The notes under the pieces: generated by a model
What the model was told of the DNA's origin: nothing
Seen by the model: only the letters and a program-made list of their open reading frames with translations
Database searches by the model: none
Source: Lachnospiraceae bacterium C7
GTDB lineage: Bacteria > Bacillota > Clostridia > Lachnospirales > Lachnospiraceae
Length of the DNA stretch: 43,948 nucleotides
NCBI GenBank assembly: GCA_900113385.1
Contig: FOPE01000028.1
Location: forward strand, 1 to 43,948
Direction of reading: 5' to 3'
Made by a program: the position numbers and the translations under genes
Part shown: positions 7,541 to 16,141 of the stretch, piece after piece
Numbering within the stretch: position 1 is the first letter of the stretch
How the letters are laid out: every line of letters starts with the position of its first letter

Positions 7541-9026
7541 CATTCCTAGATCATTTTATTTAATGGGCTATGCAGCTATTCCATGGTTTGTTATTGCAGG
7601 TATTTTATTCTTCATTCCATTTGCTTTCATGGTAGCAGAATTTGGTTCTGCATTCCGTAAAGAGACAGGTGGTATGTATTCATGGATGTGTAATTCAGTT
7701 GGACCAAAATATGCATTCATCGGAACATTTATGTGGTATACATCATATGTATTATGGATGGTAAATGTTTCTTCAGGTATTTGGGTACCAGTATCAAATG
7801 TTATCTTCGGTGAAGATAATACAGAGAATTGGTCTATATTTGGAATTCATTTATTATCAGGAACAAGACTTCTTGGTATTATGGCAGTTATTTTCTTTAT
7901 TATCATTACATATTTTGATACAAAAGGAATCGACAAAATCAGTAAAGTTACTTCTATTGGAGGAACAGCGGTTCTTACAATTAACATTTTAGTTGTAGTT
8001 GGATCAATTATTATGATTTTTGCTCGTCACGGACAGCTTGAACAGCCATTCGTAGGTGTTGAATCTTTACAGAACTCACTTAACGTTGATTACCAAGGCA
8101 ATACAATTAAGATTTTATCATTTATTGTATATGCATTATTTGCTTACGGCGGAATCGAGGCAGTTGGTGGTCTTGTAGATAAGACAGAGAATCCTAAAAA
8201 GAACTTCCCTAAGGGAATTATTTCAGCAGCACTTGTAATCGTTGTTGGTTATGCACTTCTTATTATGTTAGTAGGTTCATTTACAAATTATAACGAGATT
8301 CTTGGCAGTGGTAAAACAATTACACTTGGTAATGTATCATACATTATAATGGCTAACTTTGCAGCTGAAATTGGTAAAGCATTTGGTGCTTCACATGCAA
8401 CACAGGTTTTATTTTCTCATGTATTTGCACGTATTTTTGCATTTGCTATGCTTCTTACATTAATGGGTGCTATGTTTACACTTGTATACTCAACAATCAA
8501 ACAGATTATTGATGGTACACCTAAGAAACTTTGGCCAGGAAATATGGGTGAAGTTGATGAAGATGGTGTTCCAACGAACGCTATGTGGATTCAATGTGCA
8601 ATCGTTTGTGTTTTAATCCTCTTAGTATCATTTGGTGGAGATAGCATGCAGAAGTTCTTCGTAATTTTAACAGCAATGGTAAACGTTGGTATGACAGTAC
8701 CATACATGTTTATTTCATTTGCATTCCCTAAATTCAAGAAGCTTAAAAATGTTGATCGTTCATTCGTAGTATATAAAACTCAGCGTTCAGCTAACTTCTG
8801 GGGCTACGTAGTTACATTAACATTATTATTAGCAAACGTATTTGCTATTATTCAGCCAGCATTAGAGGGTGACATTTTAACTACATTCTGGTCACTTAGT
8901 GGTCCAGTTGTATTTGGTTTATTCGCTTGGTTTATCTATACTAGATATGAAAAACGTATAGCAAGAGGCGAAATCGAACCAGAAGAAACAGCAAATGTTT
9001 TACAAGAAGAAGTAGAAGAAGTATAG
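7470..9026 (+). CDS. yjeM: YjeM-type amino-acid permease (APC superfamily)
   Basis: A 518-residue inner-membrane transporter with about 12 helices. It aligns by eye along its whole length with Escherichia coli YjeM: SLVLMIFTSVYGFNNIPRSFYLMGY, GGMYSWMCNSVGPKYAFIGTFMWY, YALFAYGGIEAVGGLVDKTENPKKNFPKGI and the final FANVFAIIQP-like block. The family is annotated as glutamate/GABA-type antiporter-like, but the substrate is not established. The start at 7470 (MKEKKLGLMSL) matches the family N-terminus; the frame is open back to 7347 but those codons read through the structured leader. Only a weak AAAGAG lies in front, next to a better-served out-of-frame ATG at 7439. The C-terminus is an acidic tail. 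Confidence 0.88.
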   Translation: MKEKKLGLMSLVLMIFTSVYGFNNIPRSFYLMGYAAIPWFVIAGILFFIPFAFMVAEFGSAFRKETGGMYSWMCNSVGPKYAFIGTFMWYTSYVLWMVNVSSGIWVPVSNVIFGEDNTENWSIFGIHLLSGTRLLGIMAVIFFIIITYFDTKGIDKISKVTSIGGTAVLTINILVVVGSIIMIFARHGQLEQPFVGVESLQNSLNVDYQGNTIKILSFIVYALFAYGGIEAVGGLVDKTENPKKNFPKGIISAALVIVVGYALLIMLVGSFTNYNEILGSGKTITLGNVSYIIMANFAAEIGKAFGASHATQVLFSHVFARIFAFAMLLTLMGAMFTLVYSTIKQIIDGTPKKLWPGNMGEVDEDGVPTNAMWIQCAIVCVLILLVSFGGDSMQKFFVILTAMVNVGMTVPYMFISFAFPKFKKLKNVDRSFVVYKTQRSANFWGYVVTLTLLLANVFAIIQPALEGDILTTFWSLSGPVVFGLFAWFIYTRYEKRIARGEIEPEETANVLQEEVEEV

Positions 9027-9113
9027 TCTATAATATTTTATATAATATTTAACATTTTAAAATATTAGTGACATCAAATAAAACAGACATTTATTACTAT
9101 TAAGTAATGACAT

Positions 9114-9168
9114 AACGTCATTTCTTTATCCCTATATTAATAGAAGGTAAGGAAATGGCGTTTTTTAA
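9114..9168 (+). terminator. 17-bp stem terminator, first copy of a repeated element
   Basis: Arms AACGTCATTTCTTTATC (9114-9130) and GGTAAGGAAATGGCGTT (9146-9162) pair over 17 positions with three G-U pairs, followed by TTTTTT. It lies after yjeM and 33 bases before the ABC-F start codon, so it could end yjeM or attenuate the ABC-F gene. ATGAC (9107-9111) could pair with GTCAT (9117-9121) and so compete with the terminator stem. A near-identical element lies at 22747-22799. Confidence 0.75.
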
Positions 9169-9200
9169 AATAAATTATTTAGTCAGAAAGGAACAATTAG

Positions 9201-10757
9201 ATGAGCGTATTAAATGTAGAACACTTAACACATGGATTTGGGGATCGTCAAATTTTTGATGATGTAAGTTTTCGTTTGTTAAAGGGTGAACATATAGGAC
9301 TTGTAGGTGCTAATGGTGAAGGTAAATCCACATTTATGAGCATTATTACAGGCAAGCTACAACCGGATGAAGGAAAAATAGAATGGAACAAAAATGTACG
9401 TGTAGGATATTTAGACCAACACGCAGTATTAAATCCAGGAATGACTATTGAGGACGTTCTCAAATCAGCTTTTGATTATTTATTTAAGTTAGAAGAACGT
9501 GCTAATGAGCTCTATGGTTTAATGGCAGAAGCTACAGATGAAGAAATGGCTGAATACATGGAAGAAACTGGAGAAATTCAGGAACTTCTTGAGGCACATG
9601 ATTTTTATATGATAGATTCTAAGGTATCAGAAGTTGCAAGGGCATTAGGCTTAATGGACTTAGGTTTAGATCATGATGTTTCGGAATTGTCTGGTGGACA
9701 GAGAACAAAAGTATTGTTAGCAAAACTTCTTTTAGAAAAACCAGAAATTTTACTTCTAGATGAGCCTACAAACTATTTAGATGAAGAGCATATTGTATGG
9801 CTAAAGAGATATTTAGAGGAATATGAGAATGCATTTATTTTGATTTCTCATGACGTGCCTTTTATGGATAGCGTAATAAACATTATTTATCACATGTATG
9901 ATCGTAAGTTAAATAGATATCCAGGAAGCTATGCTCATTTTGAAGAAGTATTTGCTATGCAAAAAGCACAGCAGGAAGCTGCATACAAACGTCAGCAGAA
10001 AGAAATAGCAGAACTTGAAGAATTCGTTGCTAGAAATAAAGCTAGAATTTCTACTAGAAATATGGCCATGTCTCGCCAGAAAAAATTAGACAAAATGGAA
10101 AGAATCGAAAAGGTAACTGAAAAACCAAAGCCAGAATTTAATTTCTTATATTCTAAAGCTCCTGGTAAGTTCATGATTACAGTAAAAGATTTGGTGATTG
10201 GATACGACGAGCCACTTTCATCAAAGTTGAATTTTGAAATGGAAAGAGGCTGTAGAATCGTTTTAACTGGTGCAAATGGTATTGGTAAATCTACACTTTT
10301 AAAGAGTTTATTAAGTGTTATAAAGCCAATTTCAGGTAAAGTTGAATTGGGAGAAAATCTAGACATTGGATATTTTGAACAAGAAGCAGACAGTAATAAT
10401 TCTTCGACATGTATAGAGGAGATTTGGAATGAATTCCCTTCTATGAATCAAGCAGAAATAAGAGCAGCTTTAGCAAAATGCGGACTAACAGCAAAACACA
10501 TTGATAGTCAGATTAGAGTGTTATCAGGTGGAGAGCAAGCAAAAGTTCGTTTGTGCAAAATCTTAAATCGCCCATCTAATTTATTAGTTCTTGATGAGCC
10601 TACAAACCACTTAGATGTAGACGCAAAAGAAGAATTAAAAAGAGCATTAAATGCTTACAAAGGTAGTATAGTTATGGTGTGTCATGAGCCTGATTTTTAC
10701 AATGACATAGCTACAGATATTTGGGACTGCTCAAAATGGACAACTAAAGTTATTTAA
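9201..10757 (+). CDS. ABC-F family ATPase (EttA/YbiT/YkpA-like)
   Basis: A 518-residue cytoplasmic protein with two ABC domains and no membrane segment, as in ribosome-associated ABC-F factors. Domain 1 has Walker A GANGEGKST, signature LSGGQ and Walker B LLLDEPTNYLD. The linker (~245-310) is charged and helical (KQQEAAYKRQQKEIAELEEF), the P-site interaction motif. Domain 2 has GANGIGKST, LSGGEQ and LVLDEPTNHLD. Family members adjust ribosome conformation or protect it from antibiotics; the housekeeping YbiT/YkpA type fits better than a dedicated resistance protein, but I cannot tell decisively. A terminator-like hairpin ends 33 bases before its start, an arrangement known from attenuated ABC-F genes. 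Confidence 0.9.
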   Translation: MSVLNVEHLTHGFGDRQIFDDVSFRLLKGEHIGLVGANGEGKSTFMSIITGKLQPDEGKIEWNKNVRVGYLDQHAVLNPGMTIEDVLKSAFDYLFKLEERANELYGLMAEATDEEMAEYMEETGEIQELLEAHDFYMIDSKVSEVARALGLMDLGLDHDVSELSGGQRTKVLLAKLLLEKPEILLLDEPTNYLDEEHIVWLKRYLEEYENAFILISHDVPFMDSVINIIYHMYDRKLNRYPGSYAHFEEVFAMQKAQQEAAYKRQQKEIAELEEFVARNKARISTRNMAMSRQKKLDKMERIEKVTEKPKPEFNFLYSKAPGKFMITVKDLVIGYDEPLSSKLNFEMERGCRIVLTGANGIGKSTLLKSLLSVIKPISGKVELGENLDIGYFEQEADSNNSSTCIEEIWNEFPSMNQAEIRAALAKCGLTAKHIDSQIRVLSGGEQAKVRLCKILNRPSNLLVLDEPTNHLDVDAKEELKRALNAYKGSIVMVCHEPDFYNDIATDIWDCSKWTTKVI

Positions 10758-10801
10758 TAGTTAGTTAAAGTGATAGGTAGTTAATTAAAGTAATAGTTAG
10801 T
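10745..10801 (+). repeat. ~20-bp degenerate tandem repeat spanning the ABC-F stop codon
   Basis: TAAAGT recurs at 10745, 10766 and 10786 (21- and 20-bp steps), each followed by variants of ATAGTTAGT. The first unit contains the TAA stop at 10755-10757. Confidence 0.65.
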
Positions 10802-10859
10802 AAAAATAATAATTAATTTAAAGAAATTTCATTTTAACAAAAGTTACACAAAATAAAGT

Positions 10860-10888
10860 TTGATTTTGTGCTAGCGGTTAACTATAAT
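10860..10888 (+). promoter_or_regulatory. Sigma-A promoter of the PAP2 gene
   Basis: TTGATT (10860-10865) and TATAAT (10883-10888) are separated by 17 bases. They lie 40 bases before the PAP2 start, which has GAGAGGGA upstream. Confidence 0.7.
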
Positions 10889-10927
10889 GAGATAGTAATT
10901 ATTTATATTTTAGAGAGGGACTAGATT

Positions 10928-11620
10928 ATGGCTTCAAATGAAATGAAAAAAAGAACTAGAAGAAAAAAAGTTTCGCCTATTTTTCCATGTATAACAGGTG
11001 CGCTTTTTTTACTACTAATAGTTTTAGTGAAATGTGTTGATGTTGCTACAGTTGAAACAACTAAAACAAAAATCGGTTTATCACATTTAAACAAAGCTTT
11101 TGCAGAATTAACAGGTGTTAATATAATATGGTATAAAGTTACAACAGTACTTGGAATCTTTTTACTATTAGTTGCAGGAATGTTTGCTTTAATCGGTTTA
11201 TATCAGCTAGTTAAAAGAAAAAATTTATTGAAAGTTGATTATGAAATTTTATCACTTGGAGGATTATATGCAGTTGTACTTATTTTGTATGTGTTCTTTG
11301 AAAAAGTGATTATCAACTATAGACCAATTATTATGAAAGGCAAAACAGAGCCAGAGGCTTCTTTCCCATCATCTCACACAATGTTAGTTTGTGTAGTTAT
11401 GGGAAGTGCTATTATGCTTGTAGATCGATATATTCGAGATGAAAGAGTGGCAAAGATTATTAAAGCAATTTGTGGAATTGTTATTGCTGTAACTGTAATT
11501 GGTAGATTAATTTGTGGAGTACATTGGTTAACAGATATTACAGGTGGTGTTCTAATTAGTATTACATTACTTTTAATTTTTAATAACGTACTTGCAGCAA
11601 AAAAACATCATAAACATTAA
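10928..11620 (+). CDS. PAP2-family membrane phosphatase
   Basis: A 230-residue integral membrane protein with about six helices. The acid phosphatase motif is intact: Lys126 to Arg132-Pro133 (KVIINYRP), PSSH at 147-150 (SFPSSHTM), and Arg193...His199...Asp203 (GRLICGVHWLTDITGG). Members hydrolyse phosphatidic acid, phosphatidylglycerol phosphate or undecaprenyl pyrophosphate. The active site faces outwards, which suits lipid or undecaprenyl phosphate recycling, but the substrate cannot be read from sequence. A Lys/Arg-rich N-terminal tail precedes the first helix. It has its own promoter. Confidence 0.88.
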   Translation: MASNEMKKRTRRKKVSPIFPCITGALFLLLIVLVKCVDVATVETTKTKIGLSHLNKAFAELTGVNIIWYKVTTVLGIFLLLVAGMFALIGLYQLVKRKNLLKVDYEILSLGGLYAVVLILYVFFEKVIINYRPIIMKGKTEPEASFPSSHTMLVCVVMGSAIMLVDRYIRDERVAKIIKAICGIVIAVTVIGRLICGVHWLTDITGGVLISITLLLIFNNVLAAKKHHKH

Positions 11621-11646
11621 AATAAAGGGTATAGTGCGTTATATTA

Positions 11647-12522
11647 CTATTGGAAAGAATCCTTGAGATGAGCTAGAAATCTTTCAGCGATAGGTGTAAA
11701 CGCCTGATATCTATTCCATGCTATATATATTCTATTTTCAAGCTTCGGAGACAGTGGTCTGAATACAAGGCCGCTGTCTTTTGACGTATTTACAAGATGT
11801 TCATAGGTGAGAAGATATCCTAAGCCTTCCATGGCAAAAATTGATCCATTGTAAGAAAGGCGGAAGGAACCTTCTAACTGAAACTCTGAAAATCTGCTTC
11901 CAGCCCAGTTTCTAATATCTCCATTCCATGCTTGATCAGAACAGAATAATGGCAAGCCTACAAGGTCTTCCAAACGAATGGCTTTTTTCTTTGCTAGGGG
12001 ATCGGTATCTGGAATGATAAGTCCCCAGGTGTCTGTTTGAGGAAATTCGATATATTCGTATTTGCGGATATCCGGTTGTTCTACCAGTACTACGAAATCA
12101 AGTAAACCTTTATCGACTTTTTCAGAGAGCTGCTCTGTATCACCGCTTGTGATGTGATAATGAAGGTTCGGATAGTGTTGTTTAAAATCTTTTATAGATC
12201 TTGCCAGGTATCGAAGCTGGTAGGATTCAGCAAGACCAAGATAGAGTTCTCCACCAGCTATATCATCCAGAGAAACAAATTCCTGCTCGATTTTATCAGC
12301 CATGCGGACAAGATCTTCGGCACGATTGCGTAGCAGAATTCCTTCATCAGTAAGCTGGATACTAAAAGCATGTCTTGTGAAAAGCTTTTTCCCAAGTTCT
12401 TCCTCCAGCGATTTAAGCTGTTTTGACAAGGTAGGCTGAGTTACATGCAGAAGTTCAGCAGCTCTACTCATATTTTCTTCTCTTGCCACTGCTAAAAAAT
12501 ATCTTAAAGTTCTAATTTCCAT
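11647..12522 (-). CDS. LysR-family transcriptional regulator
   Basis: A 291-residue regulator. The N-terminal winged helix (1-60) is classical: LRYFLAVAREENMSRAAELLHVTQPTLSKQLKSLEEELGKKLF. It is followed by the linker helix and a periplasmic-binding-like effector domain (~90-291). AAGGAG lies correctly before the ATG. It is divergent from the small protein / hydrolase / cupin operon, which it most likely controls. LysR regulators next to alpha/beta hydrolase-cupin sets are common in Lachnospiraceae and related Firmicutes (my recollection). The effector is unknown. Codon use here is less AT-biased than in the flanking regions. Confidence 0.92.
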   Translation of the reverse strand: MEIRTLRYFLAVAREENMSRAAELLHVTQPTLSKQLKSLEEELGKKLFTRHAFSIQLTDEGILLRNRAEDLVRMADKIEQEFVSLDDIAGGELYLGLAESYQLRYLARSIKDFKQHYPNLHYHITSGDTEQLSEKVDKGLLDFVVLVEQPDIRKYEYIEFPQTDTWGLIIPDTDPLAKKKAIRLEDLVGLPLFCSDQAWNGDIRNWAGSRFSEFQLEGSFRLSYNGSIFAMEGLGYLLTYEHLVNTSKDSGLVFRPLSPKLENRIYIAWNRYQAFTPIAERFLAHLKDSFQ

Positions 12523-12602
12523 AGAATCTCCTTTCCATGATCAGTGCACTCGAAATACTTCGTATTGCTGTACTGCTCATTATTATATGATATGCCAAAA
12601 AG

Positions 12603-12658
12603 GAATAATATGATATTCATTATAACCATTAGCGAGAATATTTACAAGCTTGTATAAT
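12603..12658 (+). promoter_or_regulatory. Candidate LysR site and promoter of the hydrolase operon
   Basis: GAATA-ATATGA-TATTC (12603-12618) is an interrupted palindrome of LysR-box size. A second symmetric element, AATACTTCGTATT, lies near 12554. TATAAT at 12653-12658 serves the operon starting at 12700, with only a poor -35 (TAGCGA), as expected for an activator-dependent promoter. Assignment is by position and symmetry. Confidence 0.45.
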
Positions 12659-12699
12659 AAAGATGTCAGGTAAACAGTACGATTGAGTGAGGAAATCTC

Positions 12700-12939
12700 G
12701 TGGATAAAGAAAAATTGAAACAGTGCCTTATGGATACAGGATGTCACGAAGATGCATCAGAAAATATCCTTAAGCAATATGAATCTGGAAGCATGGAAAA
12801 CATGTTTCGACTTTTGAAAAAAGAGCGTTGCCGCATAATGGATGAATATCATGAATGTGGAAGAAAAATTGATTGCATGGATTTTATGCTTAGAAAAATC
12901 GAAAGCGAAATGAACAAGAATAACGGAGGTATCAAGTGA
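12700..12939 (+). CDS. Small helical protein, resembles a MerR-type effector-domain fragment
   Basis: A 79-residue, highly charged, mostly helical protein. SGSMENMFRLLKKERCRIMDEYHECGRKIDCMDFMLRKIE resembles the coiled C-terminal part of MerR-like proteins and small conserved proteins found beside hydrolase/cupin genes in Clostridia (recollection). It has no DNA-binding domain of its own. It starts at GTG 12700 with GTGAGGA upstream and overlaps the hydrolase ATG by one base, so it is the first gene of the operon. Function unknown. Confidence 0.6.
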   Translation: MDKEKLKQCLMDTGCHEDASENILKQYESGSMENMFRLLKKERCRIMDEYHECGRKIDCMDFMLRKIESEMNKNNGGIK

Positions 12940-13925
12940 TGAAGAAAACAGAAGAACTTAATTTAGTAACAGAATGGGATAAGGTATTTCCAAAGAGTGA
13001 AAAAGTAGATCACAAGAAGGTAACATTTGCAAATCATTTTGGAATCACTCTGGCAGCTGATATGTACATACCAAAGAATGCTACAGGAAAACTTCCTGCG
13101 ATTGCAGTGTCAGGTCCTTATGGTGCTGTTAAGGAGCAGTCATCAGGTCTTTATGCACAGACCATGGCAGAAAGAGGTTTTCTGACGATTGCTTTTGATC
13201 CTTCTTTTACTGGAGAGTCAGGTGGTTTTCCAAGATATATGACCTCACCAGATTTAAACGTTGAGGATTTTCAGGCAGCGATAGATTTCTTGTCTGTTCA
13301 GGATAATGTTGACCCTGAGCGAATCGGAATCATAGGTATCTGTGGCTGGGGAGGTGTAGCCCTTCAGACTGCCTGCCTTGATACAAGGATTAAGGCTACG
13401 GTTACGTCAACAATGTATGATATGACAAGAGTTGCAGCGAATGGATACTTTGATGCTGATGATAATAAAGAGGCAAGAGTGAAGGCCAGAAAGGCTGTAA
13501 ATGCTCAGAGAACTGAGGACTTTAGAAACGGTACATACGCTTTGGCAGGAGGAGTTGTTGATCCATTGCCTTCGGACGCTCCGTTCTTTGTAAAGGATTA
13601 CTATGATTATTACAAGACTAATAGAGGTTATCATAAGAGAAGTCTTAACTCAAATGATGGCTGGGCAATTACCGGAATGATGTCACTTTCCAATATGCGC
13701 CAGTTCCATTATGCAGGAGAGATTGATAATGCAGTTCTTATGATCCATGGCGAAAAGGCTCATTCCTGCTATATGAGTAAGGATGCTTTCAAGTTGCTTA
13801 ATGGAGATAATAAAGAACTTTATATAATTCCTGATGCAGTACATACAGATCTCTATGATGGTGGAGATAAGGATTATATTTCATTTGATAAGTTAGAGAG
13901 TTTCTTACATGAGTATTTAAAGTAA
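12939..13925 (+). CDS. Alpha/beta hydrolase with a cysteine at the nucleophile position
   Basis: A 328-residue cytoplasmic alpha/beta hydrolase of the YcjY/dienelactone-hydrolase-like group. Key parts: KLPAIAVSGPYGAVKEQ (oxyanion strand), GFLTIAFDPSFTGESGG, the nucleophile elbow IIGICGWGGV with Cys135 where serine is usual, an acidic member near MIHGEKAHS, and His in PDAVHTDLYDGG. A Cys nucleophile is used by dienelactone hydrolase, so activity on lactones or esters is possible but unproven. The ATG at 12939 has GGAGG ten bases upstream. It sits between a small helical protein and a cupin under a divergent LysR. Confidence 0.85.
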   Translation: MKKTEELNLVTEWDKVFPKSEKVDHKKVTFANHFGITLAADMYIPKNATGKLPAIAVSGPYGAVKEQSSGLYAQTMAERGFLTIAFDPSFTGESGGFPRYMTSPDLNVEDFQAAIDFLSVQDNVDPERIGIIGICGWGGVALQTACLDTRIKATVTSTMYDMTRVAANGYFDADDNKEARVKARKAVNAQRTEDFRNGTYALAGGVVDPLPSDAPFFVKDYYDYYKTNRGYHKRSLNSNDGWAITGMMSLSNMRQFHYAGEIDNAVLMIHGEKAHSCYMSKDAFKLLNGDNKELYIIPDAVHTDLYDGGDKDYISFDKLESFLHEYLK

Positions 13926-13947
13926 AAAATCGGGAGGCAAATTCACT

Positions 13948-14297
13948 ATGGAAAGTACTTTACAGGGCAAAGCTATCTTGCACAGGTATCCTTAGAACAG
14001 GTGCCTGCATTTAATGTAACATTTGAGCCTGGTTGTCGTAACTTCTGGCATATTCATCATGCAAAATCCGGTGGAGGGCAAATGCTTATATGTATAGCTG
14101 GCAGAGGCTGGTATCAGGAGGAAGGAAAAGAAGCAGTGGAACTTACTCCGGGTAAAGTTGTGAATATTCCGGTAGGCGTAAAACATTGGCATGGAGCCGC
14201 TTCCGATTCCTGGATGAGTCATCTTGCTTTTGAGATTCCTGGTGAGGATGGTTCAACAGAGTGGTGTGAACCGGTACAGTGGAAATCATATCTGTAA
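13948..14297 (+). pseudogene. Cupin-domain gene with a one-base frameshift just after the start codon
   Basis: The body encodes a small cupin (VTFEPGCRNFWHIHH, GGGQMLICIAGRGWYQEEG, PGKVVNIPVGVKHWHGA), with the metal-binding His residues present. A good GGGAGG (13931-13936) precedes ATG at 13948, but that frame stops at TAG after 15 codons. Reading the body frame back gives KYFTGQSYLAQVSLEQVPAF with no start codon before the upstream stop. Adding one A to the GAAAG at 13951-13955 would restore MEKYFTGQSYLAQV, which looks like the normal N-terminus of this family. So either one A has been lost from an A-run or there is a sequencing error; a GTG at 14001 would give only a shortened protein. It ends at a strong terminator. 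Confidence 0.8.
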
Positions 14298-14304
14298 TTG
14301 TACC

Positions 14305-14346
14305 AAAAAGCAGCTATGGTCGCGAGACCATAACTGCTTTTTTCTT
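14305..14346 (+). terminator. Rho-independent terminator of the hydrolase-cupin operon
   Basis: AAAAAGCAG-C-TATGGTC, tetraloop GCGA, GACCATA-A-CTGC then TTTTTTCTTT: a near-perfect stem with one mismatch, followed by a T-run. Confidence 0.9.
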
Positions 14347-14392
14347 TAGGAAACTTTTTTACAGCCCCTTTTGCTACAATTAGAATCATTGC

Positions 14393-14440
14393 TTGTTAGT
14401 ACTATTTATTGTTAGTGTTATTACTTGTTAGTTTTATTAT
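14393..14440. repeat. 16-bp tandem repeat, three copies, at the 3' end of the lipoprotein gene
   Basis: TTGTTAGT starts at 14393, 14409 and 14425, an exact 16-bp period, each followed by a variable ACTATT/GTTATT/TTTATT block. The third unit contains the reverse-strand TAA stop (14437-14439) of the lipoprotein gene. Confidence 0.8.
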
Positions 14441-15591
14441 TTCATGAAGCAGTTATCTACTTGAACTCCATCACCGTTATCTACAAAGTGTAAGAATTGC
14501 ATGTGGTTGTCAGCTTCTTTTGTACCATCTTCTTTAGTTGTTACTGTCCAGAAGTGGATAGCAGCCCAATCTTCTGAAACGAGGATGTTATTGATTTGTA
14601 CTCTTTGAGTAGACCCAATTTGATCTTTAACTGTTTTCTTGTATTCATCAAGTGTTATATCTTTTCCTAAGTAATTTAACTTAGCATCTTTTGTATAGAA
14701 TGTATCTGTCCATTTGTTCCATGAACTGTAGCCTTTATTCCAGTTTTCAAAGTCATTTAAGATTGTAGCCTTCATTTCTTTACCCATCTTTGTATCGATA
14801 GTAGTTGGATATTTTACAGGGTATTTTTCTTCTAAGTTAGTTGTGTTTTTAAGTTTTTTATTTTTAAGCTCGTTCATAAATTTCTGTTGAGCCTTTTGTT
14901 CTTTTTCTGTTTGGAAGTGCATTGTTCCTGCGTAGCTATCGTTTTTAACTCCGCCCCAGCCTTCATCAACTTTTGCACCGAGTTCGCCATAGTCACCGAA
15001 TTTAGCAAATTCCATTGTTGTACCAGGCATCTTCTTACCAGTCTTTTTGTCTACGTTTACGATGTCATATTGGATAGCCATCCAGTCATCAACAAGAATC
15101 ATATTTTTGAAAGTACCCATTTGGATATCAAGTTGTTTAAGTGACATATTCATAGCTGTTTGGTATTCAGGTAATGTAAGTCTTACACCGTTTACGTTGT
15201 AGATGGAATCATCGTGATATAGAACTTCACCCCAGTGTTCCCAAGCGTCATAGCCCATATTCCAACGGTTGAATCCGTTAAGCATACGGTTTTGGATTTT
15301 CTTTGATAAATCTGTTTTTGCTGGTGTCTGATATTCAATAGGGAATTTCTTTAGCAATTCCTTAGTTGATACATTATATTGTGGATCCTTTTCGATTACA
15401 TAGTTTGGTGAATTAGGATCTGTCTCATCGTTTTTAGCAGATTTAGTTGTATCTTTAGTTGCTTTTTTACCAGTTGTTTGCTCCGCTGTTTTAGCTGTTG
15501 AATTTTTTGGGGATGTGTTTATGATTCCACATCCTGTAGTGATTAATGATAGTGCCATAAGTGCTGATAATAACATACTTCTTTTCTTCAT
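14437..15591 (-). CDS. Lipoprotein with two tandem NTF2/SnoaL-like domains
   Basis: A 384-residue exported protein. The signal peptide MKKRSMLLSALMALSLITTGC ends in a lipobox-like TTGC, so it should be lipid-anchored outside the membrane. A Thr/Lys/Ser/Asp-rich linker (~25-65) follows. Two copies of one domain come next (~75-235 and ~250-384), each with a basic N-terminal helix, an NRWNMGYDAWEHWGEVLY / ENWNKGYSSWNKWTDTFY block, a LPEY/LDEY helix and an ILVDDWMAIQY / ILVSEDWAAIHF strand, as in SnoaL-like NTF2 folds. Such domains bind small molecules; no catalytic residues stand out. It lies downstream of a two-component system and a small membrane protein on the same strand, and may belong to their regulon. 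Confidence 0.75.
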   Translation of the reverse strand: MKKRSMLLSALMALSLITTGCGIINTSPKNSTAKTAEQTTGKKATKDTTKSAKNDETDPNSPNYVIEKDPQYNVSTKELLKKFPIEYQTPAKTDLSKKIQNRMLNGFNRWNMGYDAWEHWGEVLYHDDSIYNVNGVRLTLPEYQTAMNMSLKQLDIQMGTFKNMILVDDWMAIQYDIVNVDKKTGKKMPGTTMEFAKFGDYGELGAKVDEGWGGVKNDSYAGTMHFQTEKEQKAQQKFMNELKNKKLKNTTNLEEKYPVKYPTTIDTKMGKEMKATILNDFENWNKGYSSWNKWTDTFYTKDAKLNYLGKDITLDEYKKTVKDQIGSTQRVQINNILVSEDWAAIHFWTVTTKEDGTKEADNHMQFLHFVDNGDGVQVDNCFMK

Positions 15592-15610
15592 AAAAATACC
15601 TCATACTTTC

Positions 15611-15985
15611 TTAATATAAATATTTTGTTATAGTTAAAACGACAGGTGCGTATTTTTTTCTACTTCTTTTTAATAAAAAGTTATAAAGAGGATATGATGC
15701 TGCTAAAAAAATTGCTCCAAGACTAAATAACACAATTCCTTGCAAAAATGAATTGTGTAAATGTGTAAGAATGTTGTATCCACTAATTAATAGAAAAAAT
15801 CCAAATCCACCTTCACACATTGCTTTTGCTAAAGCGTGTTTCTTTAAGTTATTATCGAGATTGATTAGTAAATCAAATAATTGAGAATCATTTAAAATGT
15901 CTAAATTATTAGATGCATCACGATAATAGAAATTTAGTTGTCTAATTTGATCTCTTTCGTCTGCATTAAGTGTTGCTTTAATCAT
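15611..15985 (-). CDS. Small membrane protein, function unknown
   Basis: A 124-residue protein with a charged, soluble N-terminal half (~1-55, predicted helical, DERDQIRQLNFYYRDASNN) and two hydrophobic helices (~58-78 and ~83-103), then a basic tail. GAGAGG lies before the ATG. Its stop is 19 bases before the lipoprotein start, so the two are probably co-transcribed. The 170-bp gap to the upstream kinase gene shows no clear terminator. I do not recognise the family. Confidence 0.6.
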   Translation of the reverse strand: MIKATLNADERDQIRQLNFYYRDASNNLDILNDSQLFDLLINLDNNLKKHALAKAMCEGGFGFFLLISGYNILTHLHNSFLQGIVLFSLGAIFLAASYPLYNFLLKRSRKKYAPVVLTITKYLY

Positions 15986-16141
15986 ATGTTTTCACCTCTC
16001 TATTTCACTTTTTAAGTCTTAGTTTAGTAATTTCGCTTGGATAAGTAATTTTTTGTTATAAGTCTTTAAAACTTTTTTATGTCCCTGTCTCTTGTTTACA
16101 AATACATAATAACCAGTAAGTATTAGGTTTTTATTAGAAGA

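Noticed and set aside
9114-9168. T-box or known riboswitch upstream of the ABC-F gene
   Set aside because: No T-box sequence or other conserved riboswitch core is visible; only a terminator stem with a possible small competing hairpin.
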